A stretch of 64,000 nucleotides of DNA from Hirudo medicinalis (GCA_011800805.1 MPNW01000222.1:45295-109294), one strand, 5' to 3'; positions 1 to 13,502 are shown, counted from the first letter of the stretch. Made by a program: numbers and translations. Notes: generated by a model from the letters alone, not told the origin.

Positions 1-2200
1 AATGTATATCGATGCTTAATCGATATTTTTAATGACTATCAGTTATTTCAATATCAGACCCGTCGACCATATTTTCGTTTCATTGTTATGTACATTTTCC
101 AGATATTCTAATCTGAAAAATCCAAGATGCCTTGTTTTTGAGTGATGGTTTATTTAATCAATGTCTCCGAACACACCGTTCAGACGCTCATCAGTAGCCA
201 ATTTACTAAAACTTTTCATTTAGACAATAAAATTACTGGCGAGTATTGATGAGTGTGACTTGAAATGTATATAATGTCACCACTATCATCAGCATCATCA
301 TCGTCGTCGTCATCATCATTATCATCATCGACCGAACAACTTTAACATGGCAAGTCCACAATAAGCATACAATTTACTTTGGAAGTGATGAAGAAGCACA
401 TTTGAGGAAGCAAAGGCATCGCTGCAATGTCACAATTAGTTCTATGAATAACATTTTTGGGAGTTGATCAATAACATTTACTAATGCAGATGATGATCAC
501 GACGACGACGATGATAGCGATGGCGATGATGATGATGACTGTTATCAGCGGCACCACCTCTTAACCATAAACAATTACCTCTCAGGTTCTAGAGCAGTTA
601 ACGTGGAGGATATTTTTGGTTAATTTTATTACCAAATTTTTAAGCGCTCCTGATAACGATGGCCTTTTCTCGTGCCGAATTGGTGGAATTCTGCTCCTGG
701 AACACACGCAAGACACAACAGCTCCGGGCAATGAGAGAACAACACGTCTTCTCTTTATCTCAGACATACACGACCTAATCTTTTATTTATTGCCTTACGA
801 TAGCACCATTGGTTTTTTTGTTATCACAGAGAGAGAGCTCCTTATCTCTTTAAGGATGCTACCGCTGGCCGCTTCCGTTGGTCTGTGTTTATTTGTCGCT
901 GTCTGCCTTTCCAGACGAACGCTTCAAGCAACTTCCCTCATTCCATTACCACAATCGTCTGCTTGACTCGAAGCCATACCTCTCACGTGTCTTTATCGTA
1001 CAGGTATTGATGTACATAAACAGGAGATGTGCAGGACATTGAGCAGATACTGGTTAACAAGCAGCTCAGACATCGGATGGGCAATCAAAAATATGGGCCT
1101 GGCGCAAGGCATCATTTCCGTTTCATCATCATTACCATCATCGATCACTAAATGATTTGAAATTAACATAAACTTTATTAAGCACTTTATAATCCATTGT
1201 AAACATCCGTACCCCATTCAATTTGTAAAAATATATTGAGATATATGAAAACGTAAAAGATTATAAGTGAATATTTAACTTAATTGATCAAGTGACTTCT
1301 AAAGAACTCGTAATAACGGTTATTCCTAAACATTCGGTTTGATCATCATCATCGTCATGATCATCATTCTTGTTTTGACATAAACAACGACCAACTGACT
1401 CCTGACACGTGTCTCCATTAAAATGATAACCCAATTTGAGGAGTACAAACTGACCAATGAAGGTCACCTCGCATGATGGATGCGGCCTGTTAAGCCGTTC
1501 CATCGAAAATGGCACTGTGGGCGAGTCATTAATTGGAATGGAAGCAGGCGACCTATCGCATTTGTCTGTTATTTGGTACCGCTAAGTGACAATAATTTGC
1601 TCTGACGTTCGATAAGTTTTTACTGCATTCGAATTCTTATATTTTATAACTTATTTTCATTCGAATTTTGAGGCAATATGGCATATTTAAAGCTGCGATT
1701 ACAAAATATCCTAGAAGTCTGAGTTAACATAGAATTTCGTAACACTTATTTATAATGATTAAAAAGACGAAAGCTCACATAATAAGTACATCAACTTAGC
1801 TTGGGATTAAAGTTAATAAGTAAAATTTTTATTACACACATTTCCGCAGTGATGATGACATGATTGGCCAGAATTAGTGCTAGAAATAGAAAATGTAAAA
1901 ATATGCACAAAATCTCCCAAGAATTGTATGCCGAGGAAAAACCGTTTGATTGACAGTTTGTTTGCTTGGGACACACATTGCCCAGTGTGAGTCTTTTTCA
2001 GTTTTTAATGCTAATTTTTTTAATTTAAAGATGCTTTCATTTACATAATATTTTTTTATTTAATAGGAATGCAATTTTAAAATTCAATTTTGGACGTTCG
2101 TTGTGCATGTTTTTGTTTACAGGCAGGTCTTAACTATCATTATATGGAGATGCCGGCGAAGATGAAAAGTAATCTGATATAAAGTAACCATTTTTCATAA
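1..2200. other. Intergenic region with ATC/GAC microsatellites
   Basis: I see no supportable gene here. The stretch holds short runs of ATC/GTC trinucleotides near 284-332 and GAT/GAC runs near 490-540. The open frames in it are short, often lack an ATG and show no recognisable domain. The right end (about 2,100-2,206) is the likely 5' leader and promoter of the HELQ gene. A pyrimidine-rich stretch ending in an AG near 2,122 could be the 3' end of a leader intron, but nothing supports it independently. Confidence 0.6.
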
Positions 2201-2206
2201 AATACA

Positions 2207-5200
2207 ATGGAATCCAAGAAATTTACGACCGTTAATAAGCCACATTCAGCAGCAAAAGAAACCAAGGGAAAACATGGGATTGAAAATAACATTGATTGTG
2301 TAACAGATGATGATGATTTTTGTGAATTTGTACCCCCGTTGAAGAAAAGACCAAAAAAGAATGATGACCTAAGAACAGATGGTAAAAACGAATCTGACTC
2401 TCTGAAGAATTTGCAAATCAATAAATCCTTCAAACAAACAAAAATATTGATCAGAAAGGAACACTTACAGACTGATGCGTCGTCAAATTTTGCTAAAAGA
2501 TTAAAAGACAGAATGAAAAACAACACAATGGACATGGGCCACCAAGATGACAGTTTGAATGTGGATTCAAAAGCTAAATTACAAAAGTCATCAAATGAAT
2601 CAATTCAAATTTCACAACAACATTGTGAAGATTTATCTTCCATTAAAAGTAAATGTAATGATACAACTTTAGACTCTGTGCAAACAGTTAGAAGTCATAA
2701 TACAGAAGTTCTCGCAGAGAATGCCGATAATGAAAATGCAGATTTTTTTGGGCTTCCGATGAAAATTAAGTCTTTGTTCTGGGTTCATCGTTCTATTTCG
2801 GATCTGTATGGTTAGCGATGATCACTGGAGTTACTGGTTTTTTTAGTGAAGAAAATCTCCAATAGATTAGAAATGATGTGAACTATTAAAACTTGTTTGA
2901 ATGTTTCAGACTGGCAAAAAAAAATGTCTGCAATTGGAATGCAAATCTTTGGGTTCGAATCTTATTTATTCCCTGCCAACCTCAGGAGGAAAAACTATGG
3001 TTGCTGAAATTCTCATGATGAAGCAAGTCATTTGCAAACAGAAAAATGCACTCTTCATTCTGCCATTTGTAGCAATAGTTCAAGAAAAGGTTTGAATTTT
3101 TAAACTTATTATTATTCAAATTAGAGTAGATCAAATAGTGAATTCAAATATATTTTCAAAGATGAAGAGTTTGGCTCCCTTTGGGGTTGATCTCAACTTT
3201 TTGGTGGAAGAATATGCTGGCAGCAAGGGCAAACTGCCACCCTTACGACACAGAAGAAAATCAATTTACGTGGCCACAATAGAAAAGGCTGCATCGCTCG
3301 TGAATAGCTTGATCGAAAACAATCGTTTGGATGAAATGGGCTTAGTCGTCGTCGACGAGGTTTGAGTGACCGTCGATATTAACTTTTCTACTTAATGTCT
3401 TTACTGATTAACATTTCTATTTGATAATTTCTAGTTACACATGATTGGAGAGGGAGGTTCCAGAGGGTCCACATTGGAGTCGACTCTCACAAAAATCATG
3501 TTTTCAAGTCGTGAGTGGGTTTTGTGATTTTTTCCCTTCCATTCAAACTAAATGGAGGTGGCTATTATTATTTTGTCTTTAATTGAATTCTCATTAGAGG
3601 CATTCTTGATCTAATAACTTTGACTTTCCTACTGTAATAGATGTTGCTTTTGTGCAGCAACAACACAGTTGGTTGGCATGAGCGCAACTTTGAACAACAT
3701 AGAAGACTTGAAGAAATTTTTAAATGCTCAGCTCTACGTCGACAATTTCAGACCAGTAAATAATGATTTGTGATTTTTTTAGATCTTAATATTCAAACAT
3801 CACCAATTACGATATTCTGATTAGATCACTATTTTATTTAACTTTTCTGCTGTGTTTTATCAAGCCTTGAATTGTTTGTTTCAACAGGTTGAATTAAAGG
3901 AGCATGTAAAGATATCAGATGGAGTATACAGTGTCAATAACAATGCTGAGGACAAGCTGGAGTTCTTAAAGTTTGTTTCATTCAAAGTATGTTTTTACTT
4001 ATGCATTTATATGTTATAAAGAAACATTTAATATCATTTGTGCATTTACTTGCATAAATGATGTTGTGAGTTGACAAGCAGATTATAAGATAGATAAATT
4101 GCATGAAAATATGGTTCTTACTTGAATTTGTTAGGAAGCATTCTGCATAGACACTTTCTCTCTTGACGTTGAACCAATATATCACAGGATCGTTACACCA
4201 AAGAATCTCAGAAATTAGATCCCGATCATATTTTGGGTCTTGTTATGGAGGTCGTGCCTAAAGATTCATGTCTCATCTTTTGCTCGACAAAAAAGATTTG
4301 TGAAAATGTTGCTCAGCTTCTCTGTAATCTCATGCCAAGGTTTCATGAGAATGTCATCAAAAATAGCTGCAGATTATTCTAAAGAGTTATTGTTTGTAGC
4401 TCTGTGAAGGCCATCAAGGCCCAGGAAAGGTCAGCACTCCTCAAGAACATGAAAGTCGAAGAGGGCTTGGCATGTCCTGTCTTGGAGAGAACAATAATGT
4501 TCGGAGTGGCATACCATCACAGTGGACTCACAAATGAAGAGAGGAAACTCATTGAGGAAGCTTACCTTGAGGGAGTTATCAGTGTCATTACCTGCACCTC
4601 AACCCTTGCAGCTGGAGTCAATCTCCCAGCAAAAAGGTTGTCATGTACAAGGCATCTTTTTGAGATAATTTTAATTTTCAGTTTGAATTGTTTAATGAAA
4701 TTTGATCTTGGAATTACATGCAGGGTCATACTAAGATCTCCCTACGTGGGCTGCGAATTCATGAGCAGAACGCAGTACAAACAGATGGTCGGACGTGCAG
4801 GTCGGGCAGGTTTCCATTCTTCCGGAGAGAGCTACCTCATCTCCAATAAGGCAGATCAAGCCAAGGTGGTCATCATAATGTGAATGGATTTGATGTACCA
4901 TTCAATGACATGAATTTAAATTTGGTGGCTCTTAAACTAATTGCGCACATTCTCAAGCTCTTACTATTGCAGATACTTGATTTGTTGGGAAATGGCAGTG
5001 AAGAATGCCATTCAAGTCTCTTGCACGAGGGTAGCAAAGGACTGTCATCTGTGATTCTGTCTTCCATTGGCCTAAAAGTATTATTAGATTGTGGTATTTA
5101 TTACCAAATTAATTTTAATTCCTTAAGTATAATCTTATCAGATGGTGAGCAACACACATGAGATGGCACAGTTCTTGAAGAGAACACTGTGTCACATCCA

Positions 5201-7196
5201 ATTATATAAAAAAGAAAATGTGGATCTGACTGCAGAAGCAAACAGCTGCTTGAAAGGGCTCATTGATGACGGTTACATTTCTCAAAAAGTTTCAACAGAA
5301 GGTATTCTTAAGCTTGATGTCACAAAGTTGGGGAGAGCCATTTTTAAAGGTTTCATTGTTTTGTGTATTTTAAGTTTATTATTTATTGCGATTCCCAATC
5401 GGGCGGCGAAAGCACCATTTACACGAATTGGATGGTGTTTTAGCTGGTTGGCAGATTATTCATTGTTTGTTTCCATCAGCACATAACCTAAGGTCGATGT
5501 GTTGACTCATAGCAAACTTACATTCGGATGAATAATTTGCAATTTTGAAGAATTTTTATGTTGTCGAAGCAAAATCAGCAATTATCCTCCGAAGCTGCTT
5601 TTTATTAATGGAATCATTCTCTTCCTATTGTTTAGCCTGCTGAGTCAAATTAGAAATGAAAACTTTATTATGTTTTATATTTAAGGAACATAAGTGTACT
5701 TTTATTATTAAGCTTTATTGGTGTCTATATAACTATGTAACTGAATGAACCATGTAACATGTAATTGCACTGAATTATTAACCAATAATATTTTTTCAAA
5801 TTTTTTTTTTGACGGCTTGCACATCTGTTTCCAATCAGGGTCCATCGATCCAAAGCTGGGCAAGAAGTTGTATGCCGATTTAAACCGCAACCTCGGTGGC
5901 CTGGTCCTTTCCAGCCACCTTCATCTACTATACGCTGTTACACCGTACGAGACCATTAGTCATACGGAAGTTCATTGGATGACCTATCTAAATGAGGTGT
6001 TTTAATGTGTAATACACATCGTGCATCTTGTATTTGTTTTCTTGCTTTACAAATTTTCTTATTACCCTGGCGATGAAACTGATCAGTCTGTTATTAAAAC
6101 TACAAATATAGATTTAGTGACAGTTTTTTCGTACTTAAAACATTGCAAGAATGAGAACTGAGAAAGCTGTCTCCTCCAAATGGCGAGCTTATTTTAACAA
6201 AACATATTTAAATGAAAATATTGAGCCGTTATACCGTAAGCACATTAAAAACATTTTTCTAGACAATTAGTCTAACTGCTGAAGAAATCATGTTGATGTC
6301 TAAGCTTGGCATCTCAGAAACCTACTTGAACAGAAAGGCATCAGGCATGTCTTCAAGGAATGTGGTCAGTTTGCTTTACCTATGACCACAATTCCACCCT
6401 CACTTAATGACATCACTATTTCCTTGAATAGGGCCCAGATGTTGAAGAAGTTGCTAAGAGGTTTTATCTCACCTTGATGCTGAATGTGCTCCTAAAGAAG
6501 GAATCTGTTTGGGAGGTTGCATCAAAGTTTCAAGTGACTCGTGGATTTATCCAGAATCTCCTCTCGAATGCTGCCACGTTTGCCTCGTGTGTTCTCAACT
6601 TCTGCCAGGTGACGCAGCCCGAACAGCGGTGTAATCTATCAGCATTTTTAGCTACATTTATTTCTTGCACAGGAATTAGATGATTTGTGGCCTTACCAAA
6701 GCCTGCTTCCCAACTTTATAAAGAAGTTGTCTTATTGCTGTTCAATGGAACTAATACCCTTGCTGGAAATATCAGGAGTCAAGATTGTTGGTTACGAACT
6801 TCCTTTTCATGAAAATGATTTAACAGTTACGAACAGGAATGCTTTTTTTTAGGGTCGTGCAAGGTTGTTGTATGAGGCAGGATTCACATCACCTCAGCAG
6901 ATTGCTCAGTCAAGTGTGGAACAACTTGTACACAGAGTCCAGATGATGCCAAGGAAAGTTGCAAAATTAATTATTGCTTCTGCTCAGGTAAGTGTTTGAT
7001 AATGTAAATTACATGAGGAGAAATCACATCGGGTCATTTCATTTCCTGCCAGATGCTAGTTAAAGAAAGGCTGGAGGATCTCATACACGAAGTGCAAGAG
7101 CTCGTCCCCATTCCTGAGATTGGTTCACAGCTCGACGCTAGCAATGCTTCCTTCTTTAATGATACACTTGACCTCATAAACATATCTCAATTGTAA
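2207..7196 (+). CDS. HELQ: HELQ-type superfamily 2 DNA helicase (POLQ-like)
   Basis: A 3'-5' DNA helicase of the HELQ/Hel308 family, which acts in the nucleus in interstrand crosslink and replication-fork repair with RAD51 paralogues. Seventeen exons read as 2207-2810, 2910-3089, 3162-3359, 3435-3510, 3658-3755, 3888-3986, 4188-4339, 4400-4636, 4724-4865, 4973-5077, 5142-5349, 5839-5996, 6263-6364, 6432-6608, 6673-6786, 6853-6987 and 7053-7196. About 975 residues result. Residues 1-195 are a charged, disordered N-terminus. Motif I is PTSGGKT (about 223-229), motif II DELH is split by an intron (about 327-330), motif III is MSATL (about 360), and motif VI contains [10 protein letters not shown] (about 568-577). 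The winged-helix, ratchet and C-terminal helical regions follow. The sequence [15 protein letters not shown] is diagnostic of HELQ rather than POLQ. All phases close except for one extra A in a 9-A run at 2926-2934, so one base is probably wrong or the allele is broken. Confidence 0.93.
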
Positions 7197-7275
7197 TGAA
7201 AAAAAAAACTTATTTTCAAATTTCTTTTTTAATCATAAAATCACAAAAATCAATCTGAATTCTCAATTCTGTGAT

Positions 7276-8058
7276 TTATTTTCTCTTGAATGGATCAAAG
7301 AGTTTTGGATCTTTAACAAATTTGGGGTCCTTCATTTCATATGGCATATAACCTGAAATGAGAATGTTGCAAATTATGTAAATGATGGCACTAAATTAAA
7401 ATTGTTTTGAAATAGATGAGATGTTCCAGAACAAATAAGATGCAATAAATGCCCCTATAGGAGTTAATATTCAGATAATTCTTCATGGCCATGTTACACA
7501 CTTAAAATAATAAGTTCCTTTTTGTTACACAGTAAATGCTTAATAGTTTGCTGAATGTTGGGATAATAAGAGATGCTCACCAAAAAATTGGCTTCTTATA
7601 ATCAACTTTGAAATTCTCCTTTGCATGAAGAGACACAACCCTGTCACACCTCGATCATAGATCCTACCAGTATAAGGAGATGTGAATTGACTGAGAAATC
7701 TGGTGTTCTAGCATAAATAAGAAAGAAAAAATTAGTTAAATGTGGGAGCAGCCACAAATAGCAAAGACATGGATACCTTCCAATCCAGGGGGATGTTGTA
7801 CTTGCAAATTAGACACTTCTCTGCAGGCTTCAGATATGGATTTGACATTCCTTGTACAGGCTGCAATGATTCAAATCCTTATATATCCTAAGCGATTGAG
7901 GTGTGCTAATCATGCCAACGTTACCATGTCTTCATCGGCGGCCAAAAGCGACCTTTGCTGGTTAAGTTCTTCAGCATGCTTCGCTTTTTTGTGCTTATCG
8001 ACGACGTCCTTGTGAATGATAATAGTCTCCGTGGATAGAGTTGACCGCCTATGTCGTA
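7276..8058 (-). CDS. MRPS18C: Mitochondrial ribosomal protein bS18m (MRPS18C), first exon not found
   Basis: A small-subunit mitochondrial ribosomal protein. Exons, read on the minus strand, are 8058-7925, 7860-7777, 7707-7581 and 7352-7276, with phases that close from 7860 onward. Recognition rests on the order of motifs NPYLKPAEKCLICKY, LSQFTSPYTGRIYDR, GVTGLC, FFGYMPYEMKDP and a KDPKLFDP tail. Together they align along the whole length of animal MRPS18C. The CxxC zinc-type pair near the N-terminal side is present. The exon at 7925-8058 would supply a basic region fitting a mitochondrial presequence, but I could not place the start codon. The gene is convergent with HELQ, with only 79 bp between the two stop codons, so the 3' UTRs must nearly abut or overlap. 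Confidence 0.88.
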
Positions 8059-10463
8059 CTGAAAATGAACATCGCAAAACTGTATGTTCACGAAATTATT
8101 AAATCTGTTTCTTGAATTTGCTTGAAAATTTTGCATTAAATTCGACAACTTGAGCTTAATGCAGGTCCATTACAAATTCACGACCTTTGACAAAACAATA
8201 CTTAATCACACATAATTTATGAAACAACTTTGCGCGACAACTGGAGAATTCCTTGAGATTATTCTGCTAATGAGCATTTCCAATTCTCATCGAGCGAAAA
8301 TACAGATCGACCCGGCCAGATTTTAGATTCGAGGGTCTAAAACCAGCACAATACTTCAACAACATTAATAATCATATATTTTTATTTTGTTGTCTAATAG
8401 AAAAATTCAAAAACGTTATAATTAATGTAATTCGCAAAAAATGTGATTATAAATTTGTCCTACGTTTCTTTAACTTTAATTTATTATATATATTTTTTTA
8501 TTTTGACTGATTGGTAAATTGATGTAATATTTACATATCATGATTAATATAATTGTATTTGTCTAGCCCGGAGTCCCTAAGACATCACTATATGTACACC
8601 TGCACCCCACTTGGGAATGTACACTTCCAAGCAACCAAGCAAAAATGTAAAATGAATAAACAAATAAAATAAGACTTTTATGTATCAATTAGTGTTTTCT
8701 TGAACTCAAATTTCGATCAAGTTCGGAATGAACAATATATTGCTTATTATTTTGTGTTGTAGATGGATGTGGATTGGATACGATTGCAGGTAATTTCGAC
8801 CAGTTTATCTTAACTTATTTGAGCTATGTTAATATAATAAAAAGGCAGAATCGCTCAAATTCTTAAATAAAGCAATGATTATGGTCAGGGTCGCCGTCAG
8901 AAATTTCGAACCCTTAGGTAGAGCGGCCACGGACCTCTATGTTATGTCACTTTGGTAATGGAAAAAAAATGTTACCAAATGATTCTTCGGGACAAAAGAG
9001 TACGTAACAGTAAATTGATGATAGTATCATTCTTTGGGGTCGAAACACAAAAGTCATTTGAAGTAAGCTTTTATAAAAGCTTCAAAAGTCTTTTCTATTC
9101 AATTACTAATTTGATACAATATGTTTGCAATGCATTCAAGAATATGTAATTTATGATGACCTCAACATTTAGGAATTCGATAACTGGTTTTGCTGTCAGT
9201 CAAACGATCACCATCTTCAACTTTTAAGTCGACTTCAACAGCATAGTCTAGCATGTCTCTAGTTTAAAATTTTTAAAATTCTTCCTCGCCAGGGACGTCA
9301 TTTCAGCTTTCATACGAGTCAAACTCTCGCTATACTTGATGAGATGACCGCTATCAGGTGGATCGTCCCCCTTCCCAAACAATGTCCCTGGACGAGATCA
9401 GCAAAGATCTGTAGGAGTTTCAATAATAAATTGAAATAAGACGTATTGTTTTTTAATGTAAGTACATCATTAATTAATTTATATGGACCAGCGCCAGCTA
9501 TCTTAGTTTAATATCAGTCCAAGATCGTCATCACAATATCTGACAAAAAAACATTACTGCAAACTGGAGGCCTGCTTTAGTGTTGACGGACATGAGTAAT
9601 TTAATAATATAAATAACAAATTAAAATATTCCAGACACAAGATCAACTACAAATACAATCGCAATGTTTAGCCAGGTAGGATGTAGGATTGTTTAGGTTG
9701 TTCGTGCTCATTTACGCATACAGTAGTGCGGAGGGTTTGATTGCTTGGAAGCGTCGCGCATGTCATTTGGTTGACTCGTCTGATGTTTGTTGAGGCTGGA
9801 CTTAAATCATATGGCTCATACAGATGCCTTACTGACTAATTTACCTTCGTATATAAACAAGAGCAATTTGAATCCTGAATGAGAATCTTGAGAACACTCG
9901 GTGAATCACGTTCCACAAACAGAAAATACGCCTTTTTTACCTTTACTATAAAAACTGCCTCATCTTGTTGTTTCCAATGTGTTTTTTACTGCGATATGGC
10001 CTTGAGTTGCTGGATTTGTAGATTGAAAGCAAAATATTGCCAGTTAATTAGAATTTTTAAGCTCTTAATATTTCGTGCTGTGCCAATTACAGCTAATGGG
10101 ACCTCGAGAGCGCTTATCGTCTGCTCTTAATTGGCATCCTTTTATCTGAAGGTTGGTACGGAATATTTTGAATGAAAGATTAAAAGTCGACATTTATTAG
10201 AGCTGAGAATGACTAAATATAAGGAAGATCAAAGAAAATCTTTTGCTTATAGGTTTGTTCCTGAAAGTATTTTTACATTTTCGCCCTTATTTGAAAATTG
10301 GATTTTGTTGAAAAGATTGCATTTTGATCTTATTGTTAAATAATCACATAGGGAGTTCGTTTTTGTAAAATAAAAAGGTGCACAGAAGTCATTCATTTGT
10401 AATGAAGTTGCTCTGAATTTCATCAGGTAAATCAATCAAAAATTCAGGTAAAACAAGTTGAAC
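8059..10463. other. Intergenic region between MRPS18C and the PHLDB-like gene
   Basis: About 2.4 kb without a recognisable gene. It is AT-rich and should contain the first exon and promoter of MRPS18C (near 8,060-8,400) and the promoter or leader exons of the PHLDB-like gene (near 10,440). A short element with inverted ends lies at 9289-9391 and is listed separately. An open frame at 9879-10130 shows no family resemblance and I do not call it a gene. Confidence 0.5.
9289..9391. mobile_element. Short inverted-repeat (MITE-like) element
   Basis: The left end reads CCAGGGACGTCATTTCAGC. The right end, read on the other strand, begins CCAGGGACATTGTTTGG. The two 17-19 bp ends are inverted copies with a perfect CCAGGGAC core and enclose about 70 bp with no coding capacity. 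The same motif recurs elsewhere in the window (33.6, 35.9 and 54.3-54.7 kb), as expected for a dispersed non-autonomous family. The transposase superfamily is unknown. Confidence 0.4.
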
Positions 10464-13400
10464 ATGACAGCAAATCTTTGCATTGTCCCAACAAACCTGT
10501 GCCTCAATGGTGATGATTGCAGAAAAATGCCTTGCAGTTTAGCCAATTTTTTGGATTCTGGCATTGAAAATGGAAGCTTGGATGAGTTCTTAAAAAAGAA
10601 TGACTTTGACCCAGAGTGGGTGATGACACAAGAAATTAAAGGTAACTTTTCCAAAGCAGAACAAAAACTCCAGCTGCTGCACCTGACAAAAAAGTCTTCA
10701 TCCTGGTGTTCATCATCATTTCCATTACCTTGGGAAAATGGTGAAAAAAGGGCTACTGTTACAAAATCATTTTCTGACATAGAAAGCACAGATGGGGTTG
10801 AAAATATATGCATGGAACAGTTTGAAATGTTTAATGTATCCATGCCAGAGTTGATATCTGGTCATGTGTGCCAAGATGCCTGTGTTTGCTTTTGCAACAG
10901 GAAACTGAAACAAGCCAACAAGCTGAGACATGTGATATTGATGTGTACCTCTCTTGCAAAGAAGAATTCCAGCAACTCAACTTATGTTACAACATCATCA
11001 GCATCATTGCAGTCGACACCGATGTCATCATCTTTATCATCCTGACTCGACTCTCTCGGGAATGCACTGCTTCGAAGCTGCACAACAGCTTCCATGAATC
11101 GTCTGGAAAATGCTGCAGGTCTTGGAAATTCTGCGATGACTCTGCAATAGTCGAAATTCGATGTGCAAAAAAAGGTCGTCACCGCCACCATTCGTGCCCT
11201 ATGGAATCGTATCGATTCATTTCAATGTTCAATGCTGGCCAGTCCTTGAATGCTTTTGACCCAACACTGTTGAATCAAATGATGAGAGGAAGTGATCTTG
11301 GATGTGAAGAATTCATTTCACTGAGGAGGATTCAAAATGAAATCTCTGTCATCCAGCTCAAACACAGCATCATTAACAAAGATTACAGCAGAAGGAAATG
11401 GGCTGTGAGTTATGTTAATATTTGTTTCATAAGATTTATTTACATTGGAGTTTTCATGTGTTACATGGTGCAAAGCTTTTGTAAGGGTATATTAATAATT
11501 ATATATTTATAATACATTTGGTTCATTCGAAATATTTCAATATTCAAATGCATTTGAATGTCATTTCAATTTATAGTTAATATTGTTATTGTTAGCTATT
11601 ATGAGGTAGTCTAATAAATTTGTTTAGCAATTTGTTGTGATTATGAGGAAGTATTCCATTAGTGATTTGCATGATTTAATCATAACTTCTAGCAGAAAGG
11701 AAGCATGTAATCTTAAAGAAATGATATCACTTGATTTATTGATGGCTTTGCAATTATGATCAATTTGTCATTTTGACTAATGTAACGATCATTTACTCGA
11801 CAGAAATTTGAAGAGAGAAAATTAGTGCAGAGTTTTGGAAGAATTGATGACAAGACAAGAATTAAGAAGCTAGAGCAGATTGATTATGAGTTGTTGAAGG
11901 TAGTTTGTTGTGGGAATGCAACAACCGTTGACTTTGATCCTGCACTTAATTGTTCTGCTGCAATTGATTAATAAAAATAAATGGCTTACTTAGTGCAGGC
12001 ATCATGCTGCATTATTAATTCGTGTTTTAGCATACGTAAAAATCGGTTAATGGTGCGCGTTTTCTGAGGATCGATTACATTATGCAAATGAATTCTTTGC
12101 ACGGTCGTGCGTTCGCTCTTTTTTCTTGCTAGAGATGAAGTCAAACAATGATGTTAATTAATAATTAAAATGATGATGATGATGCAGTTAGGAGAGAAGT
12201 TCAGAGAAGATTCTGAAGCAATTAAACAACTTTTCAATAGAGAGCATGGAAAACTGATTGAGCTATATTCAAAATATGAGGTAGGAATGATGAATTAAAA
12301 AGTTGAATTCAGCTTAAATGTCTCATACTTTTTCATTTAGAATTCTCTTGAAGCATCTTTGGATAAAATTGATTCAAACTTAGCATCAAATGGCCTGCAA
12401 GCTTCAATGACAGAAAGTGGTTCTGAAGAATGTGGGAAAAATTGCATGAAATCGGAGACTTAAAACAATTTAAGAATTTGGAGCCTGACTTGTGGATGAA
12501 AAGCATAAACAACCAAGCAAACCAAATGGTCAGAGTGGAATCTCTAGTTAAAAATGGAGATGATCATGATGACGTTTTCCAAGATGAATCAAAGTATTTT
12601 AGATAATATCTTATTTTCTTCTATTTACAAATTTTGTATAAATATTTACATAAATATTCAAACTTAATTTAAACAAATTTAAATAATTTAGAAACCGGGT
12701 CAAAAACGAGGACAATTCACTTGGTTCATGCAGTTCTACTGAAGTTTGAACTTTGCTATTATCACTGAAGATAAGTTGAAATATGCCTGATTAATTTTTA
12801 CCTTTTTAGGGACAGCATGTTCTAGCCTCTTTCAGTAGGTTTGATGGTTCACCTTTCATTCAGTTAAGAAGCACTCACCAGCTCAAGGTGAATGAGTCAT
12901 GGAACATGTTATAATAATTTGTTCAATACTCAATTGTTTCTATTTATTCAATGGTATAATAATGTCTTTGCAGAATAGACCTCTTACCAGGTATCTCCCA
13001 ATTAAGGGAGAGGCAACCAACTTTGACCTAAGGTTATTTATAGAACAAGGAGGTCATTGCCTTGACCTCTGTCAGGAGATAAAAGTAACCTCTCATTGTG
13101 CCTATGGCTTCCTGAAAAAGATTGGAAGGAGATTGAAAACATGGAGAAGGAAATGGTTTGTGTTTGATAGGAATCAGAAGCAATTATGTTATTATTCAGA
13201 CAGATCTGAGCTTCTGTTGAAAGGGAGGATATCTTTCCAAGTAGATTCCTTTTTTTAATTATTTTTTAAATTTTTTGCTCTGTGGCATTGAGAAATTGTA
13301 ATGATGGGAAAATGCTTGGCAGGTTATAGAGGATGTATACATAGACAATTCGATGCTTGGATGTGCAAACAATAAGGCAACATTTTGCCTGAAAACTTTG

Positions 13401-13502
13401 CAGAAGGCACACATTTTGTCAGCTCCTTCAACTCGGGCAAGACAGATTTGGATGGACGTCCTGTTCACCGGTGCCGAGGCATATCAAGACTACCTTCTAT
13501 GA
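10464..13502 (+). CDS. PHLDB/LL5-type protein with coiled coil and C-terminal PH domain
   Basis: LL5 (PHLDB1-3) proteins bind PIP3 through a C-terminal PH domain and anchor microtubule plus ends (via CLASP) and ELKS at the basal cortex. Here the two terminal exons, 12974-13240 and 13323-13502, encode a full PH domain. They carry NRPLTRYLPIKGE just before it, then GFLKKIGRRLKTWRRKWFVF and finally QIWMDVLFTGAEAYQDYLL. This matches the PHLDB C-terminus, including the RPLTRYLP lead-in. Upstream exons 11804-11899 and 12188-12280, with 12341 to about 12593, encode charged heptad-like helices. The first segment (10464 to about 10866) is Ser-rich. The 5' end is uncertain: the frame changes near 10870-10900, probably at an acceptor ending GCAACAG, and again near 12430, where a one-base error is likely. 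The protein looks far shorter than vertebrate LL5, so upstream exons may be missing. Confidence 0.8.

Noticed and set aside
616..966. Open frame of 116 codons at the left end
   Set aside because: No ATG at its start, no domain, and an overlapping antisense frame of similar quality; looks like chance.
9879..10130. 83-codon frame upstream of the PHLDB-like gene
   Set aside because: No family resemblance, no splice context; not distinguishable from chance.
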